A stretch of DNA of 51,391 bases from an alpha proteobacterium AAP38 (GTDB taxonomy: Bacteria; Pseudomonadota; Alphaproteobacteria; Azospirillales; Azospirillaceae), in assembly GCA_001296005.1 (NCBI GenBank), contig LJHR01000020.1, forward strand, positions 1 through 51,391, in the 5' to 3' direction. This document shows positions 1 to 8,343 of the stretch, piece after piece. A model generated the notes under the pieces. The model had not been told where the DNA came from. It made no database searches and saw only the letters and a list, made by a program, of their open reading frames with translations. The position numbers were made by a program, and so were the translations under genes. Within the stretch, counting starts at the first letter, position 1. Each line of letters starts with the position of its first letter.

Positions 1-4
1 CAAG

Positions 5-69
5 CCCCTCGCCCACGAACGTGGGAGAGGGAGGGGCCCAAGCCGGACGGCTTGGGAGGGTGAGGGCAA
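5..69. repeat. Family 1 palindromic intergenic repeat, copy A
   Basis: Two hairpins in tandem: CCCAC/GTGGG around GAAC, then CCCAAGCC/GGCTTGGG around GGAC, ending in GGGAGGGTGAGGG. Near-identical copies occur at 38355-38419, and related ones at 24401-24466 and 51252-51340. It sits just past the stop of the MaoC-fold gene and may act as its transcript end. The left part of the element may be cut by the window edge. Confidence 0.8.
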
Positions 70-81
70 GCACTCCGCCTC

Positions 82-453
82 TCACCACCCCTTATCCGCC
101 ACATCCTCCACATAGACCAGCGCCCGCCCCTCGGCCAGCAGCACCCCGTCCGGCCCGTGACAGGTCGTCTCCAGATCGACCAGATGCTTATCCGCCCGGA
201 TGCGCGTCACGGCCACGCGCGCCGTCAGCTCCCCGCCCAGCGGCACCGGCTTCAGGAACCTTGTCTGCTGCTTCAGGTAATTGGTCCCCGGCCCCGGCAC
301 CTTGACGCCCAGCAGGTAGGAGAACAAGGCCCCCACCAGCGGTTCCGGCACCTCCGCCTCTGGCATCTCCGCCCCGCCCAGCGCCCGGTAATCGGCCACA
401 TCCTGCGCCGTGAAGGTCCGCTTCACCACGGCCTCATCGCCCAGCCGGATCAT
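82..453 (-). CDS. MaoC-fold (hot-dog) protein lacking the hydratase catalytic motif
   Basis: This 123-residue protein has a hot-dog-like pattern, with a hydrophobic central helix at about residues 36-50 and a beta-rich C-terminal half of the kind seen in MaoC/FAS1-type dehydratases. The Asp-x4-His signature expected of an R-specific enoyl-CoA hydratase (D-N-P-I-H, present in the upstream gene) is absent: the matching region is shortened and Pro/Glu-rich. Its ATG overlaps the stop of the upstream MaoC gene by four bases (ATGA), which suggests translational coupling and a two-subunit enzyme. Some steroid-degradation hydratases pair a catalytic with a non-catalytic MaoC subunit, and I infer the same arrangement here. 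Substrate unknown. It is the last gene of the minus-strand tetR-ligase-maoC-maoC operon. Confidence 0.75.
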   Translation of the reverse strand: MIRLGDEAVVKRTFTAQDVADYRALGGAEMPEAEVPEPLVGALFSYLLGVKVPGPGTNYLKQQTRFLKPVPLGGELTARVAVTRIRADKHLVDLETTCHGPDGVLLAEGRALVYVEDVADKGW

Positions 454-830
454 GCCGCCGCTCCCATCTCAAACATGCCTTCACAGGTCACCACGCCGTC
501 GGCCACCCGCTCCGCCTTTACGGCCACCTGCGCGACGCCATCGGCCTCCTCCACCAGCTCGGCAGAAAAGCGCATCATTTCCCCCGTATAGGTCGGGGCC
601 GGAAAGCGCACATCCTTGGAAACCTGCCGGCTTCCGGGCCGCACCTGCCCCGCCAGCCCGCGCAGAATGGAACACAGGAACAACCCATGCGCCACCGTCC
701 GCCCAAACCGTGTGCGGGATGAGAAATCGGGATCGACATGGATGGGATTGTCATCACCCGACAGGCGAGCGAACAGGTCGAACTCCGCCTGCGTCAGGCT
801 GCGATCGATACTGATATGGGTGGGGGGCAT
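450..830 (-). CDS. MaoC-family (R)-enoyl-CoA hydratase/dehydratase
   Basis: This 126-residue single hot-dog protein carries the hydratase signature S-G-D-D-N-P-I-H near residue 27, followed by R-F-G-R-T-V-A-H-G-L, the motif that places the catalytic Asp/His and the CoA-binding loop. The expected reaction is reversible hydration of a 2-enoyl-CoA. I start it at the ATG at 830: the frame is open further upstream, but that extension is Arg-rich, unlike the family, and would run into the acyl-CoA ligase. The ligase stop is 10 bases upstream and the next gene overlaps by four, so this is an operon member acting after CoA activation. Its partner at 82-453 lacks the catalytic residues. Confidence 0.88.
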   Translation of the reverse strand: MPPTHISIDRSLTQAEFDLFARLSGDDNPIHVDPDFSSRTRFGRTVAHGLFLCSILRGLAGQVRPGSRQVSKDVRFPAPTYTGEMMRFSAELVEEADGVAQVAVKAERVADGVVTCEGMFEMGAAA

Positions 831-840
831 GGGGCCTCGA

Positions 841-2331
841 TCAGTGCTGGAGACGATGTTTCTGCACCTTCCCCGCCGCCGTGCGCGGGAAGTCGGTGAC
901 CATGACAAAGCTTTTCGGCACCTTGAAGGGCGCCAGCCTTTCGCGGCAGAAAAGGGTCAGTTCATCCGTCGCTGGCATCGTCTGGCCAGGGCGGGGCAGG
1001 ATATGGGCGCACCCGACCTCCCCCCATTTCTCGTCCGGCACACCCACCACGGCGGCTTCTAGGATGGCAGGGTGCTGCGACAGCACATTCTCCACCTCCG
1101 CCGGATAGACATTCTCCCCGCCGGAAATGTACATCTCCTTGATGCGCCCGACGACATAATAGAACCCATCCGCGTCACAGCGGGCCAGATCGCCGGATTT
1201 CAGCCAGCCATCGGCGGAGAATGCCGCCGCCGTCGCTTCCGGACGGTTCCAGTATCCGGGCGTAATGCCCGGCCCGCCGAACCACAGCTCCCCCGCCTCA
1301 CCCGGCTTCACATCCACCCCGTCCGGCCCCACGATGCGTACGCCGGACAGGACCTGCGGCTTGCCCACCGACCCGATTTTTTCGGCGACCCGGTTGGGGT
1401 CCATGATGAAGGCGGTGGGGCCCGTCTCCGTCATGCCCATACCGTTGCACACGCGCACACCGCGTTCCAGGAAGCGCTGCACCAGCTGGTCCGACAGCGG
1501 CGCCCCGCCGCAGCCCCAGGACCGCAGCCTTGTCAAATCCACCGACGCGAAGCGCGGATGCAGCGACAGCATCTGATAGATGGCGGGCACGCCGAAAATC
1601 GCATCCACCCGCCCCGCCGCCACCAGATCCAGCATCACATCGACATCGAACCCCGGCATGATCAGCACCCGCCCGCCGATGATCAGGGTCGGCAGCGTGT
1701 GCAGATTGATGCCCGCCGTATGGAAAAGTGGCAGGAAATTCAAGGTCGTGTCGCGCGCCGTCAGGCCGATGGGCTGCGAGATGTTGATATAGTTCACCAT
1801 GGCCATGGTGAAGGTATAGATCACGGCCTTGGGCGTGCCCGTCGTGCCCGACGTGTATAGCAGGTACCAGATGCCATCCGCCGGCCAGAGCCGCCGCCCG
1901 GCATGGGCAGATGTCGCGTCCCGCCGCTGCGCATAATCGGCATCCAGCCCGACCCGCAGGGGCACATCGCCCGACAGGTCCGCCGCGACGCCCGCATCCT
2001 CATCGCCAAAGAACAGCACGCGCGGGGCGCTGTCGGTCAGCAGGGGCCGGATTTCCGCCGCCGGCATGCGCCAGTTCAGCGGCACCAGAATGGCCCCCAT
2101 CTTGGCGCAGGCGAACAGCATCTCGAAGAACTCGATGCGGTTGCGGCACAGGATGGCGACGCGGTCCCCCTCAGCCACGCCCAGCGACAGCAGCAGACCC
2201 GCCGCCCGCGCCGCGCGTTCATCCAGGCCCGCATAGGTGACGGTGCGGCCCGTCGCCACCTCCTCCATGGCGATGTCGCTGCCCGCCAGTTCGGCCCGCT
2301 TGGCGGTAATGTCGAAGATGCAGGGGATCAC
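841..2331 (-). CDS. AMP-dependent acyl-CoA synthetase (class I adenylate-forming)
   Basis: This 496-residue enzyme activates a carboxylic acid to its CoA thioester through an acyl-AMP. The P-loop Y-T-S-G-T-T-G-T-P-K lies at residues 159-168, G-M-T-E-T at 299-303, the hinge region G-R-I-K-E-M with S-G-G-E-N-V-Y-P near 410-420, and the C-terminal catalytic lysine in A-A-G-K-V-Q-K. I chose the GTG at 2331: it forms a GTGA overlap with the stop of the upstream tetR gene, and the following I-P-C-I-F-D is a plausible family N-terminus. A longer frame to 2427 would lie inside tetR. Neighbours (two MaoC genes, TonB receptor, MFS carrier, hydrolase) suggest activation of an imported organic acid; its identity is not visible. 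Confidence 0.93.
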   Translation of the reverse strand: MIPCIFDITAKRAELAGSDIAMEEVATGRTVTYAGLDERAARAAGLLLSLGVAEGDRVAILCRNRIEFFEMLFACAKMGAILVPLNWRMPAAEIRPLLTDSAPRVLFFGDEDAGVAADLSGDVPLRVGLDADYAQRRDATSAHAGRRLWPADGIWYLLYTSGTTGTPKAVIYTFTMAMVNYINISQPIGLTARDTTLNFLPLFHTAGINLHTLPTLIIGGRVLIMPGFDVDVMLDLVAAGRVDAIFGVPAIYQMLSLHPRFASVDLTRLRSWGCGGAPLSDQLVQRFLERGVRVCNGMGMTETGPTAFIMDPNRVAEKIGSVGKPQVLSGVRIVGPDGVDVKPGEAGELWFGGPGITPGYWNRPEATAAAFSADGWLKSGDLARCDADGFYYVVGRIKEMYISGGENVYPAEVENVLSQHPAILEAAVVGVPDEKWGEVGCAHILPRPGQTMPATDELTLFCRERLAPFKVPKSFVMVTDFPRTAAGKVQKHRLQH

Positions 2332-2957
2332 ATCCCACCTCCCCCGCGCGCCAGGGGCGACAGGCCGAAGGTGATCAGTTCTGCCGCCGCATCGGCCACT
2401 TCCTTGGCGCTCTTGTCGCTGCTCCACACGGCGTAACGCATACCCAGAAACACGCTCATCCCGATCAGGGCCCAGGCGCGCTCCTCCTCATGCCCCGGCC
2501 TGATCTCGCCCTTTTCGGCGGCCTGGGCCAGGTTGCGGGTATAGGCGGCAGCGAAGACCTTGTAATAATTCAGATAGGCATCCTCAGCGACGAACTGCGC
2601 CTCCATGACGATGCGGTACAGGTCCTTGTGCTCGCGCACGAACTCGATGAACGCCTCCAGACCCAACCGTTCCGCCGTCAGACGGTCGACATTGCCCGGC
2701 ACCCGCTCGGCGATGTGCTGGCGCGTCAGATGGCCCATATCATCGACCAGGGCGCGGAACACCTGCTCCTTGCTGTCGAAGTAAGTGTAGAAGGTGCCCA
2801 AGGCGGCACCTGCCCGCTGCGTGATCCCGCTGATCGACGCCTCGTGATACCCGCGCTCCCCGAACTCCGCCGCCGCCGCGTCCAGCAGCTTGCGCAATGT
2901 CCGCTTGCCCCTTTCGGTGCGCGGGGCCTTGGACGTTGCCGTCTCTTCGCCGCCCAT
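2328..2957 (-). CDS. TetR/AcrR-family transcriptional regulator
   Basis: A 209-residue regulator with an N-terminal helix-turn-helix at about residues 39-58 (I-T-Q-R-A-G with G-T-F-Y-T-Y-F), typical of the TetR family, followed by an all-helical ligand domain. The ATG at 2957 is preceded by a strong purine-rich site (AGGGAGGAAA). It heads the minus-strand operon and is divergent from the hydrolase-receptor-MFS genes. An imperfect inverted repeat at 2976-2997 lies just upstream and is the natural place for autoregulation and control of both arms. TetR proteins beside acyl-CoA ligases often sense an acyl-CoA; here that is inference. Confidence 0.93.
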   Translation of the reverse strand: MGGEETATSKAPRTERGKRTLRKLLDAAAAEFGERGYHEASISGITQRAGAALGTFYTYFDSKEQVFRALVDDMGHLTRQHIAERVPGNVDRLTAERLGLEAFIEFVREHKDLYRIVMEAQFVAEDAYLNYYKVFAAAYTRNLAQAAEKGEIRPGHEEERAWALIGMSVFLGMRYAVWSSDKSAKEVADAAAELITFGLSPLARGGGGM

Positions 2958-2975
2958 GATTTCCTCCCTGGCTAC

Positions 2976-2997
2976 AACTTGAATATTGACTCAGGTT
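2976..2997. promoter_or_regulatory. Candidate TetR operator
   Basis: AACTTGA (2976-2982) and TCAGGTT (2991-2997) form an inverted repeat with 6 of 7 positions matching across an 8-base A/T-rich centre. It lies 19 bases upstream of the tetR start codon in the only intergenic space shared with the divergent hydrolase gene. Function inferred from position. Confidence 0.45.
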
Positions 2998-3147
2998 TCG
3001 ATTTGCCGCAAGCATGGGGGCAAGCCGGACGAAAGATCGACCAATCGATCTCCATCAACCCCAACCTTCCACGACCAGCGCAATCGGTCCAGGGCGGGAT
3101 AACGAACACCGGCACGGGATGGAAGCTTCAAGGGGGTAGACCGGCGC

Positions 3148-4029
3148 ATGCCGTATCTGGTCACCAGCGATCAGGCGAAAATCGCCTATGATGATGTGGG
3201 GCACGGGCGGCCGCTGCTGCTGGTCCATGGCTGGGCCACGCATGCCGGTTTCTTCCGCCCGCAGGTCGAAGGCCTGTCGCAAAGCTTCCGCATCATCAGC
3301 ATCGATCTGCGCGGCCATGGCCGTTCGCGGGCGGCGGATGGTGATCTTTCCATCGATCTTCTGGCCCGCGACATCGTGGAACTGGCCAACCATCTGGACC
3401 TGAACGACCTGCTGGTCGTGGGCTGGTCGATGGGGGCCATGGTGCTGTGGCGGGCATTGCTGGACGGGTTATCTTCGCGCGTCGCCGGCATGATCTCCAT
3501 CGACATGGCGCCCCGCGTCATCAATGGCGATGGCTGGGATTTGGGCCTGCGCGGCAGTTCGGCAGCCAAATCGGCACGGCAGAGCCAGGCCGCCATGGTC
3601 GCCAACTGGCCCGCCGTCGGCCCACGTGTTGCCGCCCGCATCTTCGCCGAAGGTCTGGATGTGGAACAGGCCATCCTGCGCCGCTGGGCAGAGACGGAGG
3701 TGGCGGACAGCGACCCCGTGGCGATGGCCCGGCTCTGGACCTCGCTGACGGCGCAGGATTTCCGCCCCCTGCTGCCCGGCATTTCCGTGCCCGTCCTGGT
3801 GACGCACGGAAAATTGTCGCGGCTTTATTCCCAGGATACGGCCCAGGCGCTGGCAGCGCTGCTGGCCCATGCCATCACCATCGGGTTCGACCGGTCGGGC
3901 CATGCCCCGCATCTGGAAGAACCCGACCTGTTCAACAGCACGCTGACCCGTTTCGCCGCCACCCTGCCCCCGCCGGGTGGTGCGAATGCAACCGGCGCCG
4001 GGCGGGATGAACCCGCCGGCGCTCAATGA
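3148..4029 (+). CDS. Alpha/beta hydrolase
   Basis: A 293-residue serine hydrolase of the alpha/beta fold. The oxyanion-hole H-G is at residues 27-28, the nucleophile elbow G-W-S-M-G places Ser94, and the catalytic His is in S-G-H-A-P-H-L-E-E-P near residue 250. The strand before it (V-T-H-G-K-L-S-R) lacks the Asp usually found there, so the acid may come from another position. There is no signal peptide, so it is cytoplasmic. It is the first gene of the plus-strand arm and its stop overlaps an in-frame ATG of the receptor frame. It may open an ester or lactone of the imported compound, or cleave a C-C bond; the sequence does not decide. Confidence 0.88.
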   Translation: MPYLVTSDQAKIAYDDVGHGRPLLLVHGWATHAGFFRPQVEGLSQSFRIISIDLRGHGRSRAADGDLSIDLLARDIVELANHLDLNDLLVVGWSMGAMVLWRALLDGLSSRVAGMISIDMAPRVINGDGWDLGLRGSSAAKSARQSQAAMVANWPAVGPRVAARIFAEGLDVEQAILRRWAETEVADSDPVAMARLWTSLTAQDFRPLLPGISVPVLVTHGKLSRLYSQDTAQALAALLAHAITIGFDRSGHAPHLEEPDLFNSTLTRFAATLPPPGGANATGAGRDEPAGAQ

Positions 4030-4046
4030 GAATGAAAGGGAGAACC

Positions 4047-6269
4047 ATGAAGACGTCGTTCGGTAAATCCTCCATCACCGCCCTGCTTTGCGCCGGCACG
4101 GCCCTGACCAGCCTGGCTTCCCTGCCCGCCCTGGCACAGCAGGCCCCGGCCCAGGAAACCGCCAGCGAGGGCATCCTGGGCGAGATCGTCGTGACGGCCC
4201 GGCGCCGCGCGGAAAGCCTGCAGGACGTGCCCGTCTCGATCTCGGCCTTCACCGCCGAGCAGTTGGAAAATGCCGGCACGCAGGACATCACCTCGCTGAC
4301 CAAGACCACGCCGAACCTGACCATGCAGGTGGCGCGCGGTTCCAACTCCACCCTGATCGCCTTCATCCGCGGCGTGGGTCAGCAGGACCCGCTCTGGGGC
4401 TTTGAACCCGGCGTAGGCCTTTATGTCGACGATGTCTATGTGGCCCGCCCGCAGGGTGCCGTGCTCGACATTTTCGACATCGAACGGATCGAGGTTCTGC
4501 GCGGTCCCCAGGGTACGCTCTATGGCCGCAACACCATCGGCGGTGCCGTCAAGTATGTGACCAAGCGCATCGATGACGAGCCTCACATGAAGGCCAAGGT
4601 GCAGGTCGGCTCCTACAAGCAGACCGACCTGATCCTGTCCGGTTCCGCACCGGTGACGGAGAATGTGGGCGTGTCGGGTGCCGTGGCCCTGTACCGCCGC
4701 GACGGCTTCGGCAAGAACCTGACCACGGGTCAGGAACATTACAACAAGGACGTGTCCGCTGGCCGCCTGTCGGTGGAATTCAAGCCGAACGAGGATCTGT
4801 TCATCCGCGTTGCCGCCGACAAGACGGTGGATGACAGCAATCCCCGCCATGGCTACCGCCTGTTCGCCACCCCGACCGTCCCGGTCCTGGACAGTGTCTA
4901 TGACACGCGCGCCGGCCTGACGGGCAAGCAGAAGGTGAAGAACGAGGGCGTGTCCGGCACCATCGAGTACAACGTCAATGACAGCGTGACGGTGAAGTCC
5001 ATCACCGCCTATCGCGATGGCCGCTCCGACACCGTCATCGACTTCGACAACCTGCCCGCCAAGATCCTCGACATCCCCGCCTATTACGAGGATGACCAGT
5101 TCAGCGAGGAATTGCAGCTGGTGTATGAAGGCGACCGCCTGAAGGGCGTTGCCGGCCTCTACTACATGGATGCCCATGCCGAGGGTGCGTTCGACACGAT
5201 CCTGGCGCTGGCCAACCTGACCACGCTGACCTCTGGTTCGGTCGATACCAAGTCCTATGCCGCCTTCGCCGACTTCACCTATGAACTGACCGATCAGGTC
5301 AAGGCTTCGGTCGGCGCCCGCTATACCTCGGACAAGAAGACGGGCACCGTCTACCGCGTGAACTATGCCGGCCTGACCAGCCCGCTGTTCGGCGGTGCGG
5401 CGCGCAACCCGACGCTGATCCGCTCCAACTACACCAACCAGCGCACCTTTGACGAATTCACGCCCCGCGTCAGCCTGACCTATGAACCGACCCGCGACTT
5501 CACGCTCTATGCCTCCTATGGCCGGGGCTTCAAGTCGGGCGGGTTCGACATGCGCGGTGACGTGATCTCCACGCCGGACACGGCCAATGGCTACGATCCC
5601 GAACTGGTGGACACGTACGAGGTCGGGTCCAAGTCCCGCTTCTGGGAGGGCCGCGCCACCTTGAACCTGGCCGCCTTCTATTCCGACTATAAGGGCCAGC
5701 AGGTGACGACCCAGGTCCCGTCGGGCACCACCGTCGTCAGCTTCGTGGACAATGTCGGCTCCTCTACCATCAAGGGCCTGGAAGCCGAAGGCCTGCTGGC
5801 CATCACCGATGAACTGACGGCCAATTTCGCCATCGGTTACATCGACGCGGAATTCAACAAGTTCCTGCGCTACAACCTGACCAGCAAGGTTTACGACAAT
5901 ATCGCCAACACCGCCGTGTTCCAGAACACGCCGAAATGGACGGCGAATTTCGGCCTGACCTATGCTCATGACATGGGCGACGCTGGCACCTTGACCCTGA
6001 CCGGCAATGCCGCCCACCGCAGCGCCTTCTCGCTGTTCGAATTCCCGAACCCGCTGCTGGATCAGGATGGCTACACGCTCTACGACCTGTCCGCCGTCTG
6101 GACCGCCGCCAGCGACAATTGGTCGGTCGGCCTGCATGGCAAAAACCTGGGCAACAAGAAGTACCGCGTCGGCGGCTACAACTTCCCCGGTGCCCTGTTC
6201 GGCGACAGCATCATCGGCTATTACGGCGCGCCCCGCACCGTGACCGCCACGGTGGAGTACCGGTTCTAA
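4047..6269 (+). CDS. TonB-dependent outer-membrane receptor
   Basis: A 740-residue receptor. The signal peptide ends near A-L-A-Q-Q (about residue 31). The TonB-box-like region G-E-I-V-V-T-A-R-R-R follows, then a plug domain (about 50-160) with V-L-R-G-P-Q-G-T-L-Y-G-R-N-T-I-G-G-A, then a long beta-barrel ending V-E-Y-R-F with C-terminal Phe. I start it at 4047, where AAGGGAGAA gives a good ribosome-binding site and the signal peptide begins; an ATG at 4026 overlaps the preceding stop but adds seven residues ahead of the signal. The family resembles the many receptors alphaproteobacteria use for aromatic or terpenoid substrates rather than classical siderophore receptors. It presumably imports the compound processed by the neighbouring enzymes. 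Confidence 0.93.
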   Translation: MKTSFGKSSITALLCAGTALTSLASLPALAQQAPAQETASEGILGEIVVTARRRAESLQDVPVSISAFTAEQLENAGTQDITSLTKTTPNLTMQVARGSNSTLIAFIRGVGQQDPLWGFEPGVGLYVDDVYVARPQGAVLDIFDIERIEVLRGPQGTLYGRNTIGGAVKYVTKRIDDEPHMKAKVQVGSYKQTDLILSGSAPVTENVGVSGAVALYRRDGFGKNLTTGQEHYNKDVSAGRLSVEFKPNEDLFIRVAADKTVDDSNPRHGYRLFATPTVPVLDSVYDTRAGLTGKQKVKNEGVSGTIEYNVNDSVTVKSITAYRDGRSDTVIDFDNLPAKILDIPAYYEDDQFSEELQLVYEGDRLKGVAGLYYMDAHAEGAFDTILALANLTTLTSGSVDTKSYAAFADFTYELTDQVKASVGARYTSDKKTGTVYRVNYAGLTSPLFGGAARNPTLIRSNYTNQRTFDEFTPRVSLTYEPTRDFTLYASYGRGFKSGGFDMRGDVISTPDTANGYDPELVDTYEVGSKSRFWEGRATLNLAAFYSDYKGQQVTTQVPSGTTVVSFVDNVGSSTIKGLEAEGLLAITDELTANFAIGYIDAEFNKFLRYNLTSKVYDNIANTAVFQNTPKWTANFGLTYAHDMGDAGTLTLTGNAAHRSAFSLFEFPNPLLDQDGYTLYDLSAVWTAASDNWSVGLHGKNLGNKKYRVGGYNFPGALFGDSIIGYYGAPRTVTATVEYRF

Positions 6270-6277
6270 GCGATGTT

Positions 6278-6301
6278 GGGGTGGTGCCCCGGCGCCACCC
6301 C
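6278..6301 (+). terminator. GC-rich hairpin after the TonB receptor gene
   Basis: GGGGTGG (6278-6284) pairs with CCACCCC (6295-6301), and the pairing extends inward through TGCC/GGCG with one G-U. No long T run follows, so it may only attenuate read-through into the MFS gene. Confidence 0.45.
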
Positions 6302-6346
6302 TCTCGCCTTGGAACGGCATTCATGTGACTATCTCCCTGCCTGGCG

Positions 6347-6370
6347 CCGCGTCTCCCCCGGGGGACGCGG
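6347..6370 (+). terminator. Second hairpin between receptor and MFS genes
   Basis: CCGCGT...CCCCC and GGGGG...ACGCGG pair with a two-base bulge, followed by CCCTTCTTTC. Together with the hairpin at 6278 it could lower MFS expression relative to the receptor. Confidence 0.45.
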
Positions 6371-6404
6371 CCCTTCTTTCCCAAGACTTTCATAAGGGAT
6401 CGTG

Positions 6405-7685
6405 ATGAACAGCGACGCGACCGTGGGCCGCCAAGGCGGTAATGCCTATCGCACCTATGTGCTGGTCGTCCTGATCCTGGTCTATATCTTCAATTTCATC
6501 GACCGGCAGATCCTGGGCATCCTGGCGCCGTCGATCAAAGCCGAACTGAACCTGACCGACAGCGATCTGGGATGGCTGGGCGGCTGGGCCTTTGCGCTGT
6601 TCTACACCGCCATGGGCGTGCCCATTGCCATGCTGGCCGACCGGTTCAGCCGGACCTGGATCATCACCGTCTCGCTGGCGGTGTGGAGCGGTTTTACCGC
6701 CCTCTGCGGTGCCGCCACCAGCTTCTGGCAGCTGTTCTTGTGCCGGCTTGGCGTCGGCGTGGGAGAGGCGGGGGGCGTGGCGCCTGCCTATTCGCTGATC
6801 GCCGATTACTTCCCGCCCAAGGAACGGGCCCGTGCGCTGGCGGCCTATAGTTTCGGCATCCCCATCGGCATGTCGCTAGGCATCCTGTTCGGCGGCTTGA
6901 TCGCGCATCAAATCGGCTGGCGCTGGGCCTTCATCATCTGCGGCCTCACCGGTCTGGCCCTAGCCCCGCTGCTGAAACTGACGGTGAAGGAACCTGCGCG
7001 CGGCGGCCTTGACGCGGCGCAGGCCAAGCCGCAACCCGCCAGCCTGAAGGCTGTTCTCTCCACCCTGTCGGGCAAGCTTTCTTTCTGGCTGCTGGCCTTC
7101 GGCGCGTCTTTCTCCTCCGTCATGGGCTATGGGCTGGCCTTCTGGCTGCCCTCCTTCTTCCAGCGCAGCCACGACATGTCGCTGGTCGACCGCAGCCTGT
7201 TCTTCTCGGCCATCGTCTTCATCGGCGGGCTGATCGGGGTCTGGCTGGGTGGGTCGCTTGGCGACCGGCTGGGGGCGGGCAACAAGGCGAACTATGCGCG
7301 CGTTCCCGCCACAGCCTTCCTGATCTCCCTGCCCTTCTTCTTCGGGGCCGTGAATACCGGCTCGCCCGTCCTGATGTTCTTCCTGTTCGTGGTGCCGCAG
7401 GCGCTGGCCCTGATGTGGCTAGGCCCCACCTTGTCGGCGGTGCAGCATCTGGTGCCCGCCAACATGCGCGCCACGGCGTCTGCTATCTTCCTGTTCATCA
7501 ATAATCTGATCGGGATCGGCTTCGGCACCTGGTTCCTGGGCAAGCTGTCGGACATTCTGCGCGCCGGATACGGGGATGAAAGCCTGCGCTACTCCATCCT
7601 CTACTGCCTCAGCTTCTACGCCCTGGCCGCCATCCTGTTCTTCCTGGCGTCACGCCGCCTGGACCGGGACTGGCATCGGGAATAA
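6405..7685 (+). CDS. MFS transporter (spinster-like organic anion carrier)
   Basis: A 426-residue inner-membrane protein with about 12 hydrophobic segments. The early F-I-D-R-Q-I-L-G-I-L-A-P-S-I-K motif and the loop D-R-F-S-R between helices 2 and 3 are typical of the spinster/ACS-like branch of the major facilitator superfamily found beside sphingomonad-type TonB receptors. A GTG lies directly before the ATG; I use the ATG at 6405, five bases after AAGGGA. As the third gene of the plus-strand arm it likely carries the substrate across the inner membrane after the TonB receptor. It ends six bases from the convergent GST stop. Confidence 0.92.
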   Translation: MNSDATVGRQGGNAYRTYVLVVLILVYIFNFIDRQILGILAPSIKAELNLTDSDLGWLGGWAFALFYTAMGVPIAMLADRFSRTWIITVSLAVWSGFTALCGAATSFWQLFLCRLGVGVGEAGGVAPAYSLIADYFPPKERARALAAYSFGIPIGMSLGILFGGLIAHQIGWRWAFIICGLTGLALAPLLKLTVKEPARGGLDAAQAKPQPASLKAVLSTLSGKLSFWLLAFGASFSSVMGYGLAFWLPSFFQRSHDMSLVDRSLFFSAIVFIGGLIGVWLGGSLGDRLGAGNKANYARVPATAFLISLPFFFGAVNTGSPVLMFFLFVVPQALALMWLGPTLSAVQHLVPANMRATASAIFLFINNLIGIGFGTWFLGKLSDILRAGYGDESLRYSILYCLSFYALAAILFFLASRRLDRDWHRE

Positions 7686-7691
7686 GACCCC

Positions 7692-8324
7692 TCACGCCAC
7701 CCCATTCTCCCCGAACTCCCGGAATCCAGGCCGTTCACGCATCCGCGCCCACCAATCCTCCACCGCTGGCAGATGCGGCCGCTCCATCGGCGTCATCTTC
7801 CAGCGGTTGGTGGACAGGCCCAGGACGATATCGGCCAGCGTGAAGCCCAGTCCCGCCACATAGGCGCCGGTCTTCGCCAACTGCCCTTCCAATATCCCCA
7901 TCTGCCGGTTCCATCCGGCCACACCCGCCGCAATGGCATCGGGATCGGCAAAGGCCGGGTTCTTGCGGACCAGCGCCATGAAGGCATAGCGCCAGGCTTG
8001 GTTCAGCTCCGTGGCCTGCCAGTCCATCCACATTTCCACCCGCGCCCGCGCCAGCGGTACCACGGGCAGCAGGTCCGCCCTGCCCGCTTCTGCCGCCAGC
8101 CAGCGGCAGATGCTGTTGCTCTCCCACAGATAGCCGTCGGCGACCTGCACCACCGGCACCTGCGCATTGGGGTTCATGGCGCGGAAATCGTCGGTATCCA
8201 CGGGCTGGAAGCCGCTGCCCCAATCTTCGCGCACGAAATCCCGCCCAACCTCCCGACAGGTCCACAGAACCTTGCGGACATTGATGGAGGATGCCTTGCC
8301 CAGGACACGCAACGCTTCAATCAT
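7692..8324 (-). CDS. Glutathione S-transferase family protein
   Basis: A 210-residue protein with an N-terminal thioredoxin-like domain (about 1-80: V-L-G-K-A-S-S-I-N-V-R-K-V, then P-N-A-Q-V-P-V-V-Q with the cis-Pro, then W-E-S-N-S-I-C-R-W-L that binds the gamma-glutamyl group) and a helical C-terminal domain (about 90-205, with G-L-G-F-T-L-A-D-I-V). Ser13 or Ser14 may activate glutathione. Substrate unknown. It lies 19 bases downstream of the pirin gene in the same direction, probably in one transcript with pirin and the thioesterase. Confidence 0.93.
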   Translation of the reverse strand: MIEALRVLGKASSINVRKVLWTCREVGRDFVREDWGSGFQPVDTDDFRAMNPNAQVPVVQVADGYLWESNSICRWLAAEAGRADLLPVVPLARARVEMWMDWQATELNQAWRYAFMALVRKNPAFADPDAIAAGVAGWNRQMGILEGQLAKTGAYVAGLGFTLADIVLGLSTNRWKMTPMERPHLPAVEDWWARMRERPGFREFGENGVA

Positions 8325-8343
8325 TTCGAACCCGTATCAATTA

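Noticed and set aside
4023-6320. A 765-codon open frame on the minus strand opposite the TonB receptor
   Set aside because: It mirrors the receptor codons, has Gly/Val/Gln-rich composition typical of antisense frames in GC-rich DNA, and matches no family.
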